A stretch of DNA of 64,000 nucleotides from Acidovorax temperans (lineage in GTDB: Bacteria > Pseudomonadota > Gammaproteobacteria > Burkholderiales > Burkholderiaceae_C): NCBI RefSeq assembly GCF_006716905.1, contig NZ_VFPV01000001.1, positions 1,180,001 to 1,244,000 on the forward strand, read 5' to 3'. The notes beneath the pieces are model-generated. The model was not told where the DNA came from. It searched no databases and saw only the letters and a program-made list of their open reading frames with translations. Below, piece after piece: positions 20,687 to 30,059 of the stretch. Both the position numbers and the translations under genes were made by a program. Numbering within the stretch: position 1 is the stretch's first letter; each line of letters begins with the position of its first letter.

Positions 20687-23080
20687 ATGCCTTCCCGCCC
20701 CTCCGATCAAGCCCCACATGCCACCCCGAAGTCCAGCGCCAGCCGCAAATGGACAAGCACTCTTCTAAAAATTTTGGCCTGGGGCTTAGGCCTAGCGGCC
20801 GCATCGGCGGTCGGTTTAGCGCTGACTGTGTTGATCGCGCTCGCGGTCGCTTACCCCAATCTTCCAGACGTATCGGACTTGGCGGACTACCGCCCCAAGC
20901 TGCCACTGCGCGTCTTCTCTTCTGAGGGAGCTTTGCTCGGCGAGTTTGGAGAAGAGAGGCGAAATTTGACTCCGATCCAAGACATCCCGCAGGTGATGAA
21001 GGATGCTGTTTTGGCGATCGAAGACACCCGCTTCTTTCAACATGGCGGCGTGGACTACAAAGGGATTGTGCGTGCGGGGCTGGCAAACGTTGGCAGGGTT
21101 AAAAGCCAAGGCGCTTCTACGATTACCATGCAAGTTGCCAGAAATGTTTACCTCTCCTCAGAAAAAACATTTACCCGCAAAATTTACGAAATATTACTCA
21201 CATTCAAGCTTGAGCACTTGCTCACGAAAGATCAGATTCTTGAAATATATATGAATCAGATTTTTCTTGGTAACCGTGCATATGGTTTCGCAGCAGCATC
21301 TGAAGCATATTTTGGCAAACCTCTCCAATCTATCTCCATCGCCGAGGCGGCTATGCTGGCAGGCCTTCCCAAGGCCCCATCAGCTTACAACCCCATCAAC
21401 AATCCTAAGCGTGCCCGGTCGCGTCAGTTGTACATCATTGAACGCATGGAGGAGAACGGCTTCATCACAGAACAGGAAGCCATTGAAGCGAAAAAGGAAG
21501 AACTGAAAATCCGGTCAGGGTTGAGCAATACGCGAGTGCACGCGGAGTACGTGGCAGAGATGGCCCGGCAACTTATCTTTGCTCAGTATGGCAACGAAGC
21601 CTACACACGCGGTCTTAACGTGTACACCACGCTCAACGCTGGGGACCAAGAAGCCGCCTATACCGCTCTGCGGCGTGGGATCATGGATTACGAGCGTCGG
21701 CAACATTACAGGGGGCCGGAGAAATTCGTAGCACTCCCATCAGGAGAGGGGCCAGAAGTAGAAGATGCGATTGACGAAGCTCTGGCCAGCCACCCCGATA
21801 ACGGCGATGTGCTTGCTGCTGTGGTGCTTGAAGCCACGGCAAAAAAAGTTGTGGTCGCACGTGCCAACGGGGATGTCATTGAAGTCACGGGCGATGGACT
21901 GAAGCCGGTGCAGTCTGGCTTGAGCGACAAAGCAGCCCCCAATATCAAAATCCGCCGAGGTGCTGTCATACGAATCTCCAAAGGAGCAAAGAACTGGGAG
22001 ATTACACAGCTGCCAGAAGTCGAGGGGGCGTTTGTCGCTTTGGACCCTCGTTCAGGAGCCATCAAAGCTCTAGTGGGTGGGTTCGACTTCGATAAAAACA
22101 AGTTCAATCACGCAGCTCAAGCCTGGAGACAGCCAGGGTCCAGTTTCAAGCCCTTCATCTACTCGGCAGCCTTGGAGAAAGGCTTTACTCCTGCCACGGT
22201 GATCAACGATGCCCCGCTGTTTTTTGATGCCGGCACGACAGGAGGCCAACCCTGGGAGCCAAAAAACTACGATGGCAAATATGACGGGCCAATGACCATG
22301 CGGACGGGCTTGGCCAAATCTAAAAATATGATTTCCATCCGGATTCTTCAGTCAGTGGGTCCGAAAACGGCCCAGGAATGGGTATCACGTTTTGGATTTG
22401 ATGCCGAGAAGCACCCAGCCTATCTGACCATGGCACTGGGCGCAGGTTCGGTCACGCCTATGCAGATGGCTGCGGCTTATTCGGTATTTGCTAACGGCGG
22501 CTATCGCGTGCACCCATGGCTGATCACTAAAGTCACAGATCACAAAGGCCGAGTTATCTCGGAAACCACACCTCCGACACTCGACGAGACGAATCGGGCT
22601 ATTGATGCACGAAATGCATTTGTGATGAACAGCCTGCTGCAAGAGGTGACCCGCTCTGGAACTGCCGCTAGAGCACAAGCAACGCTCAAACGCACGGATT
22701 TGGCGGGCAAAACAGGCACTACGAATGACTCTGTGGACGCTTGGTTCGCGGGGTACCAACCCACTGTGGCGGCGGTCACCTGGATCGGATACGACACACC
22801 GCGAAATCTGGGCAGTCGCGAAACTGGAGGGGGGCTGAGCTTACCCGTGTGGATCAGTTTCATGGACAGAGCACTCAAAGGCGTGCCAATCACGGAACCT
22901 AAGGTGCCTGCGGGCGTGGTGAACGTTGGGGGTGATTGGTTCTATGAAGAATATGCACGCAGCGGCGTACCTAGCCTGGGCTTGGAAGACAAAGGATCTT
23001 CCACGACACCTCTTGCAGCGCCGCCACAGCAGCCGGCGGCAGAAGAGCGTAACCGTATTTTGGATCTTTTCAAAAACTAG
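20687..23080 (+). CDS. mrcA: Penicillin-binding protein 1A (bifunctional transglycosylase/transpeptidase)
   Basis: Class A PBP that polymerises and cross-links peptidoglycan at the inner membrane (also called ponA). The start was set at ATG 20687 (MPSRPSDQAPHATPK); a TTG at 20675 in the same frame would add four residues. A membrane anchor lies at about residues 27-57. The GT51 domain has IEDTRFFQHGGVDYKGI (catalytic Glu about 111) and GASTITMQVARN. The transpeptidase has GSSFKPF (Ser about 485), SKN, and KTGTTNDSVDAWFAGYQP near residue 673. An OB-like insertion separates them. Length 797 residues. The pilM-divergent-mrcA arrangement is conserved in many proteobacteria. Confidence 0.97.
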   Translation: MPSRPSDQAPHATPKSSASRKWTSTLLKILAWGLGLAAASAVGLALTVLIALAVAYPNLPDVSDLADYRPKLPLRVFSSEGALLGEFGEERRNLTPIQDIPQVMKDAVLAIEDTRFFQHGGVDYKGIVRAGLANVGRVKSQGASTITMQVARNVYLSSEKTFTRKIYEILLTFKLEHLLTKDQILEIYMNQIFLGNRAYGFAAASEAYFGKPLQSISIAEAAMLAGLPKAPSAYNPINNPKRARSRQLYIIERMEENGFITEQEAIEAKKEELKIRSGLSNTRVHAEYVAEMARQLIFAQYGNEAYTRGLNVYTTLNAGDQEAAYTALRRGIMDYERRQHYRGPEKFVALPSGEGPEVEDAIDEALASHPDNGDVLAAVVLEATAKKVVVARANGDVIEVTGDGLKPVQSGLSDKAAPNIKIRRGAVIRISKGAKNWEITQLPEVEGAFVALDPRSGAIKALVGGFDFDKNKFNHAAQAWRQPGSSFKPFIYSAALEKGFTPATVINDAPLFFDAGTTGGQPWEPKNYDGKYDGPMTMRTGLAKSKNMISIRILQSVGPKTAQEWVSRFGFDAEKHPAYLTMALGAGSVTPMQMAAAYSVFANGGYRVHPWLITKVTDHKGRVISETTPPTLDETNRAIDARNAFVMNSLLQEVTRSGTAARAQATLKRTDLAGKTGTTNDSVDAWFAGYQPTVAAVTWIGYDTPRNLGSRETGGGLSLPVWISFMDRALKGVPITEPKVPAGVVNVGGDWFYEEYARSGVPSLGLEDKGSSTTPLAAPPQQPAAEERNRILDLFKN

Positions 23081-23161
23081 GTCGGGGTATCAGCGCGCAG
23101 CCCAGTTCAATTGACATTCGCTGGAGCACGACATGGATTGGGGCAACCCTGCCCTGTCGTC

Positions 23162-23491
23162 TCATCCCGCGAATGTCAAAGGGATCCCGGCCTGAAGTGA
23201 GGCAGCTCGACTCAAGCAAGCGAAAAATTCACCCTCGCCTTTGGTGTCTTGCCAAGAAGACCCGTCATATCGATAGTGGTATCCGCCCGATCTAGCAGCC
23301 ATCCAGATCTCGTGAAGAGGTTTTTGCAGATTGATCACGATTTGGGTTCGGTTGGGAAACGTCAAAGTGATCATTCCTCCGGACCGCTGGTTATCAATAT
23401 CGGCATCAGAGGCCTCATTGATGTCATCGCAGCTACGCTCTACCGCAAGCAGGAGCTTCTCCGCAAGATCCATGAATTCAAGATCAGTCAT
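23162..23491 (-). CDS. cyaY: Frataxin-like iron-sulfur assembly protein CyaY
   Basis: Small acidic regulator of iron-sulfur cluster assembly. The ATG at 23491 gives 109 residues starting [18 protein letters not shown]. The family core is visible: [26 protein letters not shown] (two parts), then [16 protein letters not shown] and a conserved W in SSWQDTKG. Upstream starts to 23521 add ten residues and run into lptM. Only 12 bp separate its start codon from the divergent lptM start, so the promoters must lie inside each other's genes or the starts are imperfectly placed. Confidence 0.95.
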   Translation of the reverse strand: MTDLEFMDLAEKLLLAVERSCDDINEASDADIDNQRSGGMITLTFPNRTQIVINLQKPLHEIWMAARSGGYHYRYDGSSWQDTKGEGEFFACLSRAASLQAGIPLTFAG

Positions 23492-23503
23492 TACAATTTG
23501 CAT

Positions 23504-23686
23504 ATGTTGAAAGCAGCCCAAATTCTAGTGAGTGCGCTTGTCCTTGCTGGCAGTGCGGCAGCCTTGGTCGGATGCGGGCAGCGCGGGCCCCTTTATTTAC
23601 CGAGTTCTCCTGAGGCTCAAAAGCGAGCAACGTTGCCCGAGACACTGAACCCCGCCTCATCCGAACCAAGAGAAAAAACAAAGTAA
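23504..23686 (+). CDS. lptM: LptM (YifL) family lipoprotein
   Basis: Sixty-residue lipoprotein. The signal [20 protein letters not shown] ends in the lipobox LVGC (Cys24), and the mature start [10 protein letters not shown] is the family hallmark. In E. coli LptM helps the LPS-exporting LptDE complex mature in the outer membrane. The tail is short and polar. lysA commonly follows in related bacteria, but here the next gene is HU after a 264-bp gap. No clear ribosome site precedes the ATG. Confidence 0.88.
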   Translation: MLKAAQILVSALVLAGSAAALVGCGQRGPLYLPSSPEAQKRATLPETLNPASSEPREKTK

Positions 23687-23950
23687 CGACATCGTGCGCA
23701 CTAGGGTCGTACAGCCTCTCCTGAGGTGGAGAGTCGACGAAACTGTTGACGTTGTGCACCCCTGGGGGTTTGAACTTCAACTGAACAGATTCGAACTGAA
23801 TTGCTATGGCTGCTTGCATCGCAGAAGTTGGTAGCTGATCGGCATGAAGAGTCTTCTGAGACTGGGTAAGCGAACCGATCACAATCAACGCAAGTTACAC
23901 AGATTGAGCTATAAACCGGCATCTCAACACTTTTAAACCACAGAGCATCT
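23687..23950. other. Gap of 264 bp between lptM and the HU gene
   Basis: No gene was recognised. A small inverted repeat CTCTCC...GGAGAG lies near 23716-23734. The region just before the HU start is AT-rich (AGCTATAAACC near 23908) and probably contains the HU promoter. No trace of lysA was seen. Confidence 0.5.
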
Positions 23951-24262
23951 ATGAACCGCGCAGAACTCGTTGAAATCCTCGCCTCCAAGAACGACCTGTC
24001 CAAGGCAGCCGCCAATGCTGTACTGGAAACGCTGATCGACACCATTCAAACAGCAGTCAAGAAGGGCGATGCTGTCCAACTCGTGGGATTTGGTACTTTC
24101 AAATCTGCGAAGCGTGCAGCACGCACAGGTAAGAACCCCTCCACTGGCGCCGCCCTGAAGATTCCGGCGACCACTGTGCCTAAGTTTGTGGCGGGTGCGA
24201 AGTTCAAGGCCGTGGTGGACCCGAAAGCAGCCAAGCGCAAAGCAGAGAAGGCAGGCAAATAA
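23951..24262 (+). CDS. HU-family DNA-binding protein
   Basis: Nucleoid protein that bends DNA. The 103 residues start MNRAELVEILASKNDLSKAA. The dimer core and the beta-arm region follow (VQLVGFGTFKSAKRAARTGK, then NPSTGAALKIPATTVPKFVA). A lysine/alanine-rich C-terminal tail DPKAAKRKAEKAGK extends about ten residues beyond the standard 90-residue HU. Which HU paralogue it is cannot be decided. A strong terminator follows, so it is probably transcribed alone. Confidence 0.95.
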   Translation: MNRAELVEILASKNDLSKAAANAVLETLIDTIQTAVKKGDAVQLVGFGTFKSAKRAARTGKNPSTGAALKIPATTVPKFVAGAKFKAVVDPKAAKRKAEKAGK

Positions 24263-24286
24263 ATCTCTGCATTGCCAGCTATATGC

Positions 24287-24319
24287 AACCGCCAATGCCT
24301 AACCGCATTGGCGGTTTTT
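24287..24319 (+). terminator. Rho-independent terminator of the HU gene
   Basis: AACCGCCAATGC and GCATTGGCGGTT form a perfect 12-pair stem around a six-base loop, followed by a T-rich stretch. It ends at the stop codon of the convergent chemoreceptor gene. Confidence 0.93.
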
Positions 24320-25616
24320 ATTGTCCGGCAGCCTGGGCAAGCCTCATGTGAGACAGAGATGCATCACTAGTAAGCGCAGTGCGGGCAGAACCAGAATCCA
24401 ACTTGAAAGCTGACACCGTGCTCACCAAGTCACGGGCTTGCCCATTCAAGCTCGCCGCGGCAGCAGCCATCTCTTCGACCAGCGCAGCGTTCTGCTGCGT
24501 GGCTTGATCCATGTGCGTGACGGCCTCGTTGACCTGATCCACTCCCTGGCTCTGCTCTGAGCTGGCAGCGCTGATTTCACTGACGATATCGGTCACACGA
24601 CGGATGGAAGTCACTACTTCGCTCATGGTCTGCCCCGCCTGATCGACCAGCGTCGAGCCTGCCTCTACTCTTTCAACACTCGCACTGATCAGGCTCTTGA
24701 TCTCACGGGCTGCCTCGGCAGAGCGACCTGCGAGACTGCGGACCTCGCTCGCCACCACGGCAAATCCACGCCCCTGCTCTCCAGCGCGGGCGGCTTCAGC
24801 AGCCGCATTCAAGGCAAGGATGTTGGTTTGGAATGCGATGCTGTCGATCACACCGATGATGTCGGAAATGCGGTTCGAACTTTCGTTGATTTCCTTCATG
24901 GTCCGAACCACGTCGCTCACCACTGCTCCCCCTTGCACGGCAACCGTTGAGGCAGCGTGCGCCATCTGGCTGGCCTGGCGGGCGTTTTCTGCGTTTTGGC
25001 GTACTGTGGAGTTCAGTTGCTCCATGGAAGCGGCCGTCTCCTCCAATGAACTGGCTTGGCTTTCAGTGCGTGAAGACAGGTCACTGTTGCCCTGCGCAAT
25101 CTCTGCCGATGCGTTGGATACCGCTTCAGCGCCTTGGTGCACGTTACTCACCAAGGTGATCAGGGCGTTTTGCATATCACCCAGAGCCTGCAGCAGTTGC
25201 GCCGTTTCGCTGCGTCCCTCAGCGCGGATGCTGCGGGTGAGGTCGCCCGCAGCAACAGCACGGGCCAAATCTACGGCCTCCTGCAGGGGTGCCGTGGTGG
25301 ATTTCGTGATGCGAACGCCAACGACCGCAGCCGTCACCAATGCCAGCAAAGCAAGTGTGATGACCGCAAACCGCAAGGTATCCAGCGCGGACGCGGCAGT
25401 TTTCGCCAGCGATTGCTGGAAACCGATGAGCCGATCCACTCCCTGGAAATAGGCGTCTTGTTTGGCACCCACCACACCCTCCTTGAGGACATGCAGGTTG
25501 ATAACCTTTGGCAGCCGGTCTTCCGTCACTATATGGAACTGCTCATCCGCCCTGTTGGTGAAAAAGCCGTCTCGCCACTCATCACGAGTGGTCAGCAATA
25601 AGTGGTAGATCGCCAA
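24318..25616 (-). pseudogene. Methyl-accepting chemotaxis protein lacking its N-terminus
   Basis: The reading frame encodes the last part of a ligand-binding region, one membrane segment ([20 protein letters not shown]), a HAMP domain ([20 protein letters not shown]) and a complete signalling domain with the hairpin tip [20 protein letters not shown] and [20 protein letters not shown]. The expected start, with a first membrane helix and most of the periplasmic domain, is missing. The frame opens with TTG at 25616 directly after an in-frame TAA, and the MgtC gene ends only 40 bp upstream, leaving no room for the rest. It is therefore probably a 5'-truncated remnant, although a protein with one membrane anchor could still be made. 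Confidence 0.75.
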
Positions 25617-25655
25617 TTAACGCCATCGCGCTTCATGGGGATTGCCCAGCCCCAC

Positions 25656-26177
25656 TCAGGGCAGACGGTCTGGTTCACCAGGCTTGTGGCGGGGCATTGG
25701 TGCATAGCACACCCGAGGCACCAGCCACAGCACGATCAACGCCAGCGCAGTACAAAGCAATGCCGTACTTTCACGCCCAAGCCCCGTGGCCACGCCAATC
25801 GCAGCGGTCAACCAGATTCCGGCAGCCGTCGTCAGGCCTCGCACCTGGCTTTCTGCATCGCCTTTGAGGATGGTGCCGGCACCCAAGAAGCCGATCCCGG
25901 CGATGATGCCTTGGAGCACGCGGCTGTTGTCCGCCGGTTGCACGCCCGCTTGCTCGGCAGTCAAGACCAGGAGGGCAGCGCCCATGGCCACCAACATGTG
26001 GGTGCGAACACCAGCGGCCTTGCCTGCGTGTTCTCGCTCGTAGCCCAGCAGGCCACCCAACAATGCGGCCATACCCAAGCGCACCACAATTCTGGTGGCC
26101 TGCGCAGCATCAGGCACATCCGAAAACTCCGCTGCAATAGTTTCGCTTACCTGCACCCAAAGGTCATTCACAGTCAC
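25656..26177 (-). CDS. MgtC/SapB family membrane protein
   Basis: Integral membrane protein of 173 residues. The family signature is RLGMAALLGGLLGYEREHAGKAAGVRTHML (two parts, residues about 33-62), with further segments LVAMGAALLVLTAEQ, LQGIIAGIGFLGAGTIL and TTAAGIWLTAAIGVATGLG. MgtC proteins are linked to growth at low magnesium and to virulence, but the short family members have mixed or unknown roles. GGGAGG lies five bases before the ATG. An IS ends 65 bp upstream and may have displaced the original promoter. Confidence 0.9.
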   Translation of the reverse strand: MTVNDLWVQVSETIAAEFSDVPDAAQATRIVVRLGMAALLGGLLGYEREHAGKAAGVRTHMLVAMGAALLVLTAEQAGVQPADNSRVLQGIIAGIGFLGAGTILKGDAESQVRGLTTAAGIWLTAAIGVATGLGRESTALLCTALALIVLWLVPRVCYAPMPRHKPGEPDRLP

Positions 26178-26238
26178 CTCCCACCAAGCAAAAAGTCAGA
26201 GTCCACTCCAAAGCCAGGATCCGGGTCGTGGCGGTTCT

Positions 26239-27567
26239 TTAGCAGGCCGTTGAAAAAGTGGGCATCGAACGCATCAGGGACGCTGTTTTCGAAGAAACGA
26301 GTGGCCCAGACGCGTCTGCGCAGCGATTGCACCGGCCAATCTGGCCTGTTTGCAGGCCATCTCGCCCATTTCGGGCGCACGTATCCCCGGGCTCACGCAT
26401 GATGCGCGTCCCACCAGCCGCCGATGCTGCCCATGCGCACCAGGTTGTAGGTGGCAAAGCACAGCAGCGCCTGACCCGTGAGCTTGGCCTGACCGATGAG
26501 CTTGGTCTTGGCCAGACCACCCACGGTCTTGATCCAGCCAAAGGCCTCCTCAATGCGCTTGCGCACCTTCTGACTGGTCTTGTAGCCCTCGTGTCGGGTG
26601 ATCCGGGCATCCACCGCCGAGTGCTTGTCCTTGGCCGCCACGTGCGGCGTGACCTTGAGCTTTCGGCAGCCCTTGATGAAGGCCTTGCTGTCGTAGCCCT
26701 TGTCGGCCCCGACCGTAGCCCGCTTGTTCTTGTTGTCCCGGCGCCCAAGCATCGCGAGCGCCGCCTCGCGCTCGGCGGTGCCGCTGGCATGGGTGATCTC
26801 CACGTCCACGATCAGACCGTTGCGGTTTTCCATGAGGATGTGCGCCATGTGGCACAGGCGAGCCTTGTCGCCCGCGCTCTTCTTGAACAGCCGGGCATCG
26901 GGGTCCGTGGTACTGGCGTGGGTGTCGTTGCAGCGCTGCTGTCCTTTGAAGTCCACCTCGGGATTGCGCCCCTCAGTCGGGGTTTGGTCGTCGTCCCGGC
27001 GCTTGAAACTTTTGTGCGAGGCCCAGGCCTCGATCAGCGTGCCGTCCACGCTGAAGTGTTCGTCGCTGGTCAACTTCGCCCAATCGGCGGTGTGCTTGAC
27101 CCGCTCGAAGAAGGCGCGGGCCAAGTCTTCGTTGAAGAGCCGCTCGCGGTTGGCGCTGAAGGTGGAGTGGTCCCAGACCTTGTCCTCGATGTTCAGGCCC
27201 ACGAACCAGCGGTACAGCAGGTTGTAGTTGACCGCTTCGACCAACTGGCGCTCGCTGCGGATGGAGAACAGGATCTGCAGCAGCAGGGCCTTGAGCAGCA
27301 TCTCCGGCGGCACCGAGGGGCGGCCCCGGCGGGCGTACACCGCGTCGAACTCGCGGTTCATCGTCGCCAGCAGCGCATCGACTGCGGCGCGCAGTTTGCG
27401 CAGCGGGTGTGTCTGCGGCACGCGCTCTTCAAGGCTGATGTAGCTGAACATCGCCCCCTGGAAGTCTTGGTTGCCTCTCATCGTCCTCGTCTGGGTTGTT
27501 CGCCGATGGCTTCAGATCGTACTGGCCGACGCCAGCGTCGGCGGGGGATTTTTCAACGGCCTGTTAG
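26239..27567 (-). mobile_element. IS5-type insertion sequence, copy 1 (1,321 bp, TTAG duplication)
   Basis: The element itself is 26243-27563, bounded by inverted ends CAGGCCGTTGAAAAA and flanked by the direct repeat TTAG (26239-26242 and 27564-27567). A 4-bp YTAR duplication fits the IS5 group. It carries one transposase gene. A second copy of the same length with the same duplication lies at 44295-45615. Without the element the target reads GTTCTTTAGAAC, a near-palindrome. Confidence 0.93.
26393..27481 (-). CDS. IS5-family transposase, copy 1
   Basis: DDE transposase of 362 residues encoded by the copy 1 element. The N-terminal domain starts MRGNQDFQGAMFSYISLEER. The catalytic stretches are DEHFSVDGTLIEAWASHKS (first Asp), ATVGADKGYDSKAFIKG (second Asp) and RKRIEEAFGWIKTVGG (Glu with the Y/R-type context). 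The frame appears intact, so it may be active. It differs from copy 2 mainly in residues 129-260. Confidence 0.95.
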   Translation of the reverse strand: MRGNQDFQGAMFSYISLEERVPQTHPLRKLRAAVDALLATMNREFDAVYARRGRPSVPPEMLLKALLLQILFSIRSERQLVEAVNYNLLYRWFVGLNIEDKVWDHSTFSANRERLFNEDLARAFFERVKHTADWAKLTSDEHFSVDGTLIEAWASHKSFKRRDDDQTPTEGRNPEVDFKGQQRCNDTHASTTDPDARLFKKSAGDKARLCHMAHILMENRNGLIVDVEITHASGTAEREAALAMLGRRDNKNKRATVGADKGYDSKAFIKGCRKLKVTPHVAAKDKHSAVDARITRHEGYKTSQKVRKRIEEAFGWIKTVGGLAKTKLIGQAKLTGQALLCFATYNLVRMGSIGGWWDAHHA

Positions 27568-27972
27568 AACTCTCACGGCCAATCCCTCGGTGCATGGCGC
27601 GTTGGGAATCACACGAGTGCAAAGCAGGGCGGAAACCTGAATGAGCTACTTTGACGCAGGCCTCACTAGCCACCCATTCGCGTGCAGGCAGACCTTGTGC
27701 AGGACAAAACCCACAGTGCCCCGCACACCTGCACGCCAACCATCAGACGCAGCGAAGGGCAAGGCATGCGAGCGAGTAGCAAGAGGCTCATGCTGCACCT
27801 GTCCTTGGCCACAAGCCCTAGTTCCATCGAACGATGGCCGCCCCCACTGACACAAGCCGGTAAGTCCTAGGAGGTATTCACAGCCCCCCGTTCCCATCCC
27901 TACCATTGCCGCATCCCCTCTTGAATCCACCGGTGGGCCAATCCACGGCCTGCACCCTCCGAGAAATGCACC
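27568..27972. other. Non-coding stretch of 405 bp before a chemoreceptor gene
   Basis: No gene, tRNA or clear hairpin was recognised on either strand. A GGAGGTATTCAC sequence near 27870 resembles a ribosome site but no reasonable frame follows. The promoter of the chemoreceptor gene at 27973 presumably lies here. Confidence 0.5.
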
Positions 27973-29514
27973 ATGCAATGGTTTAACCGTTTCAGCATCA
28001 AAAGCCGTTTGATCGCTTCGTTCCTCGTGCTATTCGCTCTGCTGGCCACGGTGGTCGGTGTGGCATGGCTCAACAATGCACGCAGCCAGGTGGCGGTCAA
28101 GGGCATCGTCGAGCAGGACATGGTGAAGCTGGAACTGGTCGCAGAAATCGACAGCATGACCAAGGCCAACGCTCGCAACACGCTGGAGCTGTTCGTGATT
28201 GAACCCTCCGCACGGCCGGCAGTGCGCGCCCGCATGGGCACTTTGCGAAAGCAATTGGACGAGCTGTTCCAGCGCCTGGAGCCTATGCTCCAAAGCAACG
28301 AAGGGCGGGCACTGTTTGTTGAAATGCGTACCCGTCGGCTGGCCTATGTGGCGGCCTTCACCGCGGCGGCAGACATGCTGGAATCAGATGCAGCGGCCGC
28401 CAACCAACTGCTCACGCAAAAAGTTCTCCCGGCCATTGACGCATTGGCGCAGCCCATCACGCAACTCAAAGCGTTGCAACTGAAGATTGCCAACGCGTCG
28501 GGGAGCCGACTGGAAGCACAGATGCAGCGCCAGAACCAGATCAACCTGGCCATTGGTGCAGTGGCAGTGATTCTGGTGGTAGTACTGGCAGGCTCACTGG
28601 TCAGGGCCATCATGCAGCCCCTGGAACACGCCATGAAGGTGGCGGCCACGGTCGGGCAAGGGGATCTGACCTTGCCCATCCGTACAGACGGAGACCACGA
28701 ATTCACCCGGCTCCTGGAGTCGCTCAAGGCCATGCAAAGCCATTTATCCGCAACCCTCATGCGGGTGCAGGAGAACACCACGGAAGTGGCCTCGGCCTCA
28801 TCCCAGATCGCGGCTGCGAACCTGGACCTGAGCGCACGAACCGAGGCACAAGCCAGCTCACTGGAACAAACAGCAGCCTCCATGGAGCAAATTACTGCGT
28901 CCGTCCAAAGTAACCAGCAGATGACCCAGACGGCCAACCAGTTGTCGGCCACAGCCGCCAAGCACGCCAAGGACGTGGGCGAGCGTGTGCAAGAAGTGGT
29001 GGGAATGATTCGCGACCTGCACGAATCTTCGCAGCGCATCCGCGACATCACCAGCGTCATCGACGGCATCGCTTTTCAGACCAACATTCTGGCGCTGAAC
29101 GCGGCCGTGGAGGCCGCACGCGCCGGTGAGCAAGGCAGGGGCTTTGCCGTGGTGGCCGCCGAAGTGCGCTCGCTGGCCAAGCGCTCGGCAGAAGCAGCGC
29201 AAGAGATCAAAACCATCATCCAGACGAACACCGAAAAGATGGATGCGGGCACAGAGCTGGCAGAAAAAGCTGGTACCGCAGTCCAGGAGGTGGTCACGTC
29301 GATTGAGCGAGTCAACGCCACTGCTGCCGATGTCGCCGTAGCCTCCCGCGAGCAATCCGATGGCATCGATCAAATCAGCCAGGCCGTCATGCAGCTGGAC
29401 CAAGCCACCCAGCAAAACGCAGCCTTGGTAGAGGAAACCTCTGCCGCCACCAGCAACCTGGACGACCAGGTGCAATCACTCAAGCAGCAGATTTCACGCT
29501 TCCGCCTGGCCTGA
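27973..29514 (+). CDS. Methyl-accepting chemotaxis protein
   Basis: Transmembrane chemoreceptor of 513 residues, complete. Membrane helix 1 is at about residues 13-32 ([20 protein letters not shown]). A four-helix-bundle periplasmic domain of about 155 residues follows, then helix 2 ([20 protein letters not shown]), a HAMP domain, and the signalling domain with the tip [20 protein letters not shown] and [20 protein letters not shown]. The C-terminus lacks a CheR-binding pentapeptide. The ligand is unknown. No chemotaxis operon genes are adjacent. Confidence 0.95.
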   Translation: MQWFNRFSIKSRLIASFLVLFALLATVVGVAWLNNARSQVAVKGIVEQDMVKLELVAEIDSMTKANARNTLELFVIEPSARPAVRARMGTLRKQLDELFQRLEPMLQSNEGRALFVEMRTRRLAYVAAFTAAADMLESDAAAANQLLTQKVLPAIDALAQPITQLKALQLKIANASGSRLEAQMQRQNQINLAIGAVAVILVVVLAGSLVRAIMQPLEHAMKVAATVGQGDLTLPIRTDGDHEFTRLLESLKAMQSHLSATLMRVQENTTEVASASSQIAAANLDLSARTEAQASSLEQTAASMEQITASVQSNQQMTQTANQLSATAAKHAKDVGERVQEVVGMIRDLHESSQRIRDITSVIDGIAFQTNILALNAAVEAARAGEQGRGFAVVAAEVRSLAKRSAEAAQEIKTIIQTNTEKMDAGTELAEKAGTAVQEVVTSIERVNATAADVAVASREQSDGIDQISQAVMQLDQATQQNAALVEETSAATSNLDDQVQSLKQQISRFRLA

Positions 29515-29614
29515 GGCTCAGCGAACAAGGCTGCTTCGTCTGCGAGCGCTTGAACGAAGCGAGCCTTGGCGTAGAACGCCACCGTATTGCCCCCTCCTCC
29601 ATCAAAACCACTTT

Positions 29615-29643
29615 TTGAGTCGCGGCCGGGAAGTCCTCATAAT
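29615..29643 (+). promoter_or_regulatory. Putative sigma-70 promoter for the MIP18-like/NnrS-like pair
   Basis: TTGAGT and CATAAT are separated by exactly 17 bases and lie about 85 bases before the ATG at 29727. Confidence 0.5.
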
Positions 29644-29726
29644 GGCTGCGCAACCGAACTCTTCGCAGTGACCGACCATGCCAAAGCGTACCGATGCTTC
29701 CACCCGGGCTCCGCGAGCCTTGTGCC

Positions 29727-30059
29727 ATGACTGAGCATCCCTTCCCCTACGAGGGCCCCGAGGAGTTACGCCAGCCCATCCTGACGGCGCTGCGCCGCGT
29801 GGTGGACCCTGAAGTGGCGCTGAACGTGGTCGATGTCGGTCTCATCTACGGCGTCACCGTGGCCGATGGCAAGCTGCATGCCCAGGTCACCATGACCTCT
29901 GCGGCGTGTCCGGTGACCGATGTGATCCTAGAGGACATCGAAACACAGCTGGACCGCGACATGCCACCCGAATTGTTGATACAGGTCGAGCTGGTGTGGT
30001 CCCCACCCTGGTCCACCGAGCGCATGAGCGAGCGGGCTCGCCGCTTCATGGGATGGTGA
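29727..30059 (+). CDS. MIP18/SufT-like metal-sulfur cluster assembly protein (PF01883)
   Basis: Small cytoplasmic protein of 110 residues of the family that assists iron-sulfur cluster assembly or transfer. The hallmark ALRRVVDPEVALNVVDVGLI and the conserved cysteine in VTMTSAACPVTDVI are present. The ATG at 29727 (MTEHPFPYEGPEEL) was chosen over one 33 bases upstream because it fits the family start. The stop overlaps the next start by 7 bp. Its client is unknown. Confidence 0.85.
   Translation: MTEHPFPYEGPEELRQPILTALRRVVDPEVALNVVDVGLIYGVTVADGKLHAQVTMTSAACPVTDVILEDIETQLDRDMPPELLIQVELVWSPPWSTERMSERARRFMGW

Noticed and set aside
23700-23820. Possible tRNA or small RNA after lptM
   Set aside because: A GATTCGAACTG sequence recalls a tRNA T-loop, but no acceptor stem or cloverleaf could be formed around it.
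29581-29726. FNR/Dnr box upstream of the NnrS-like gene pair
   Set aside because: Only a half-site (ATCAA near 29601) is present; the TTGAT half at proper spacing is missing.
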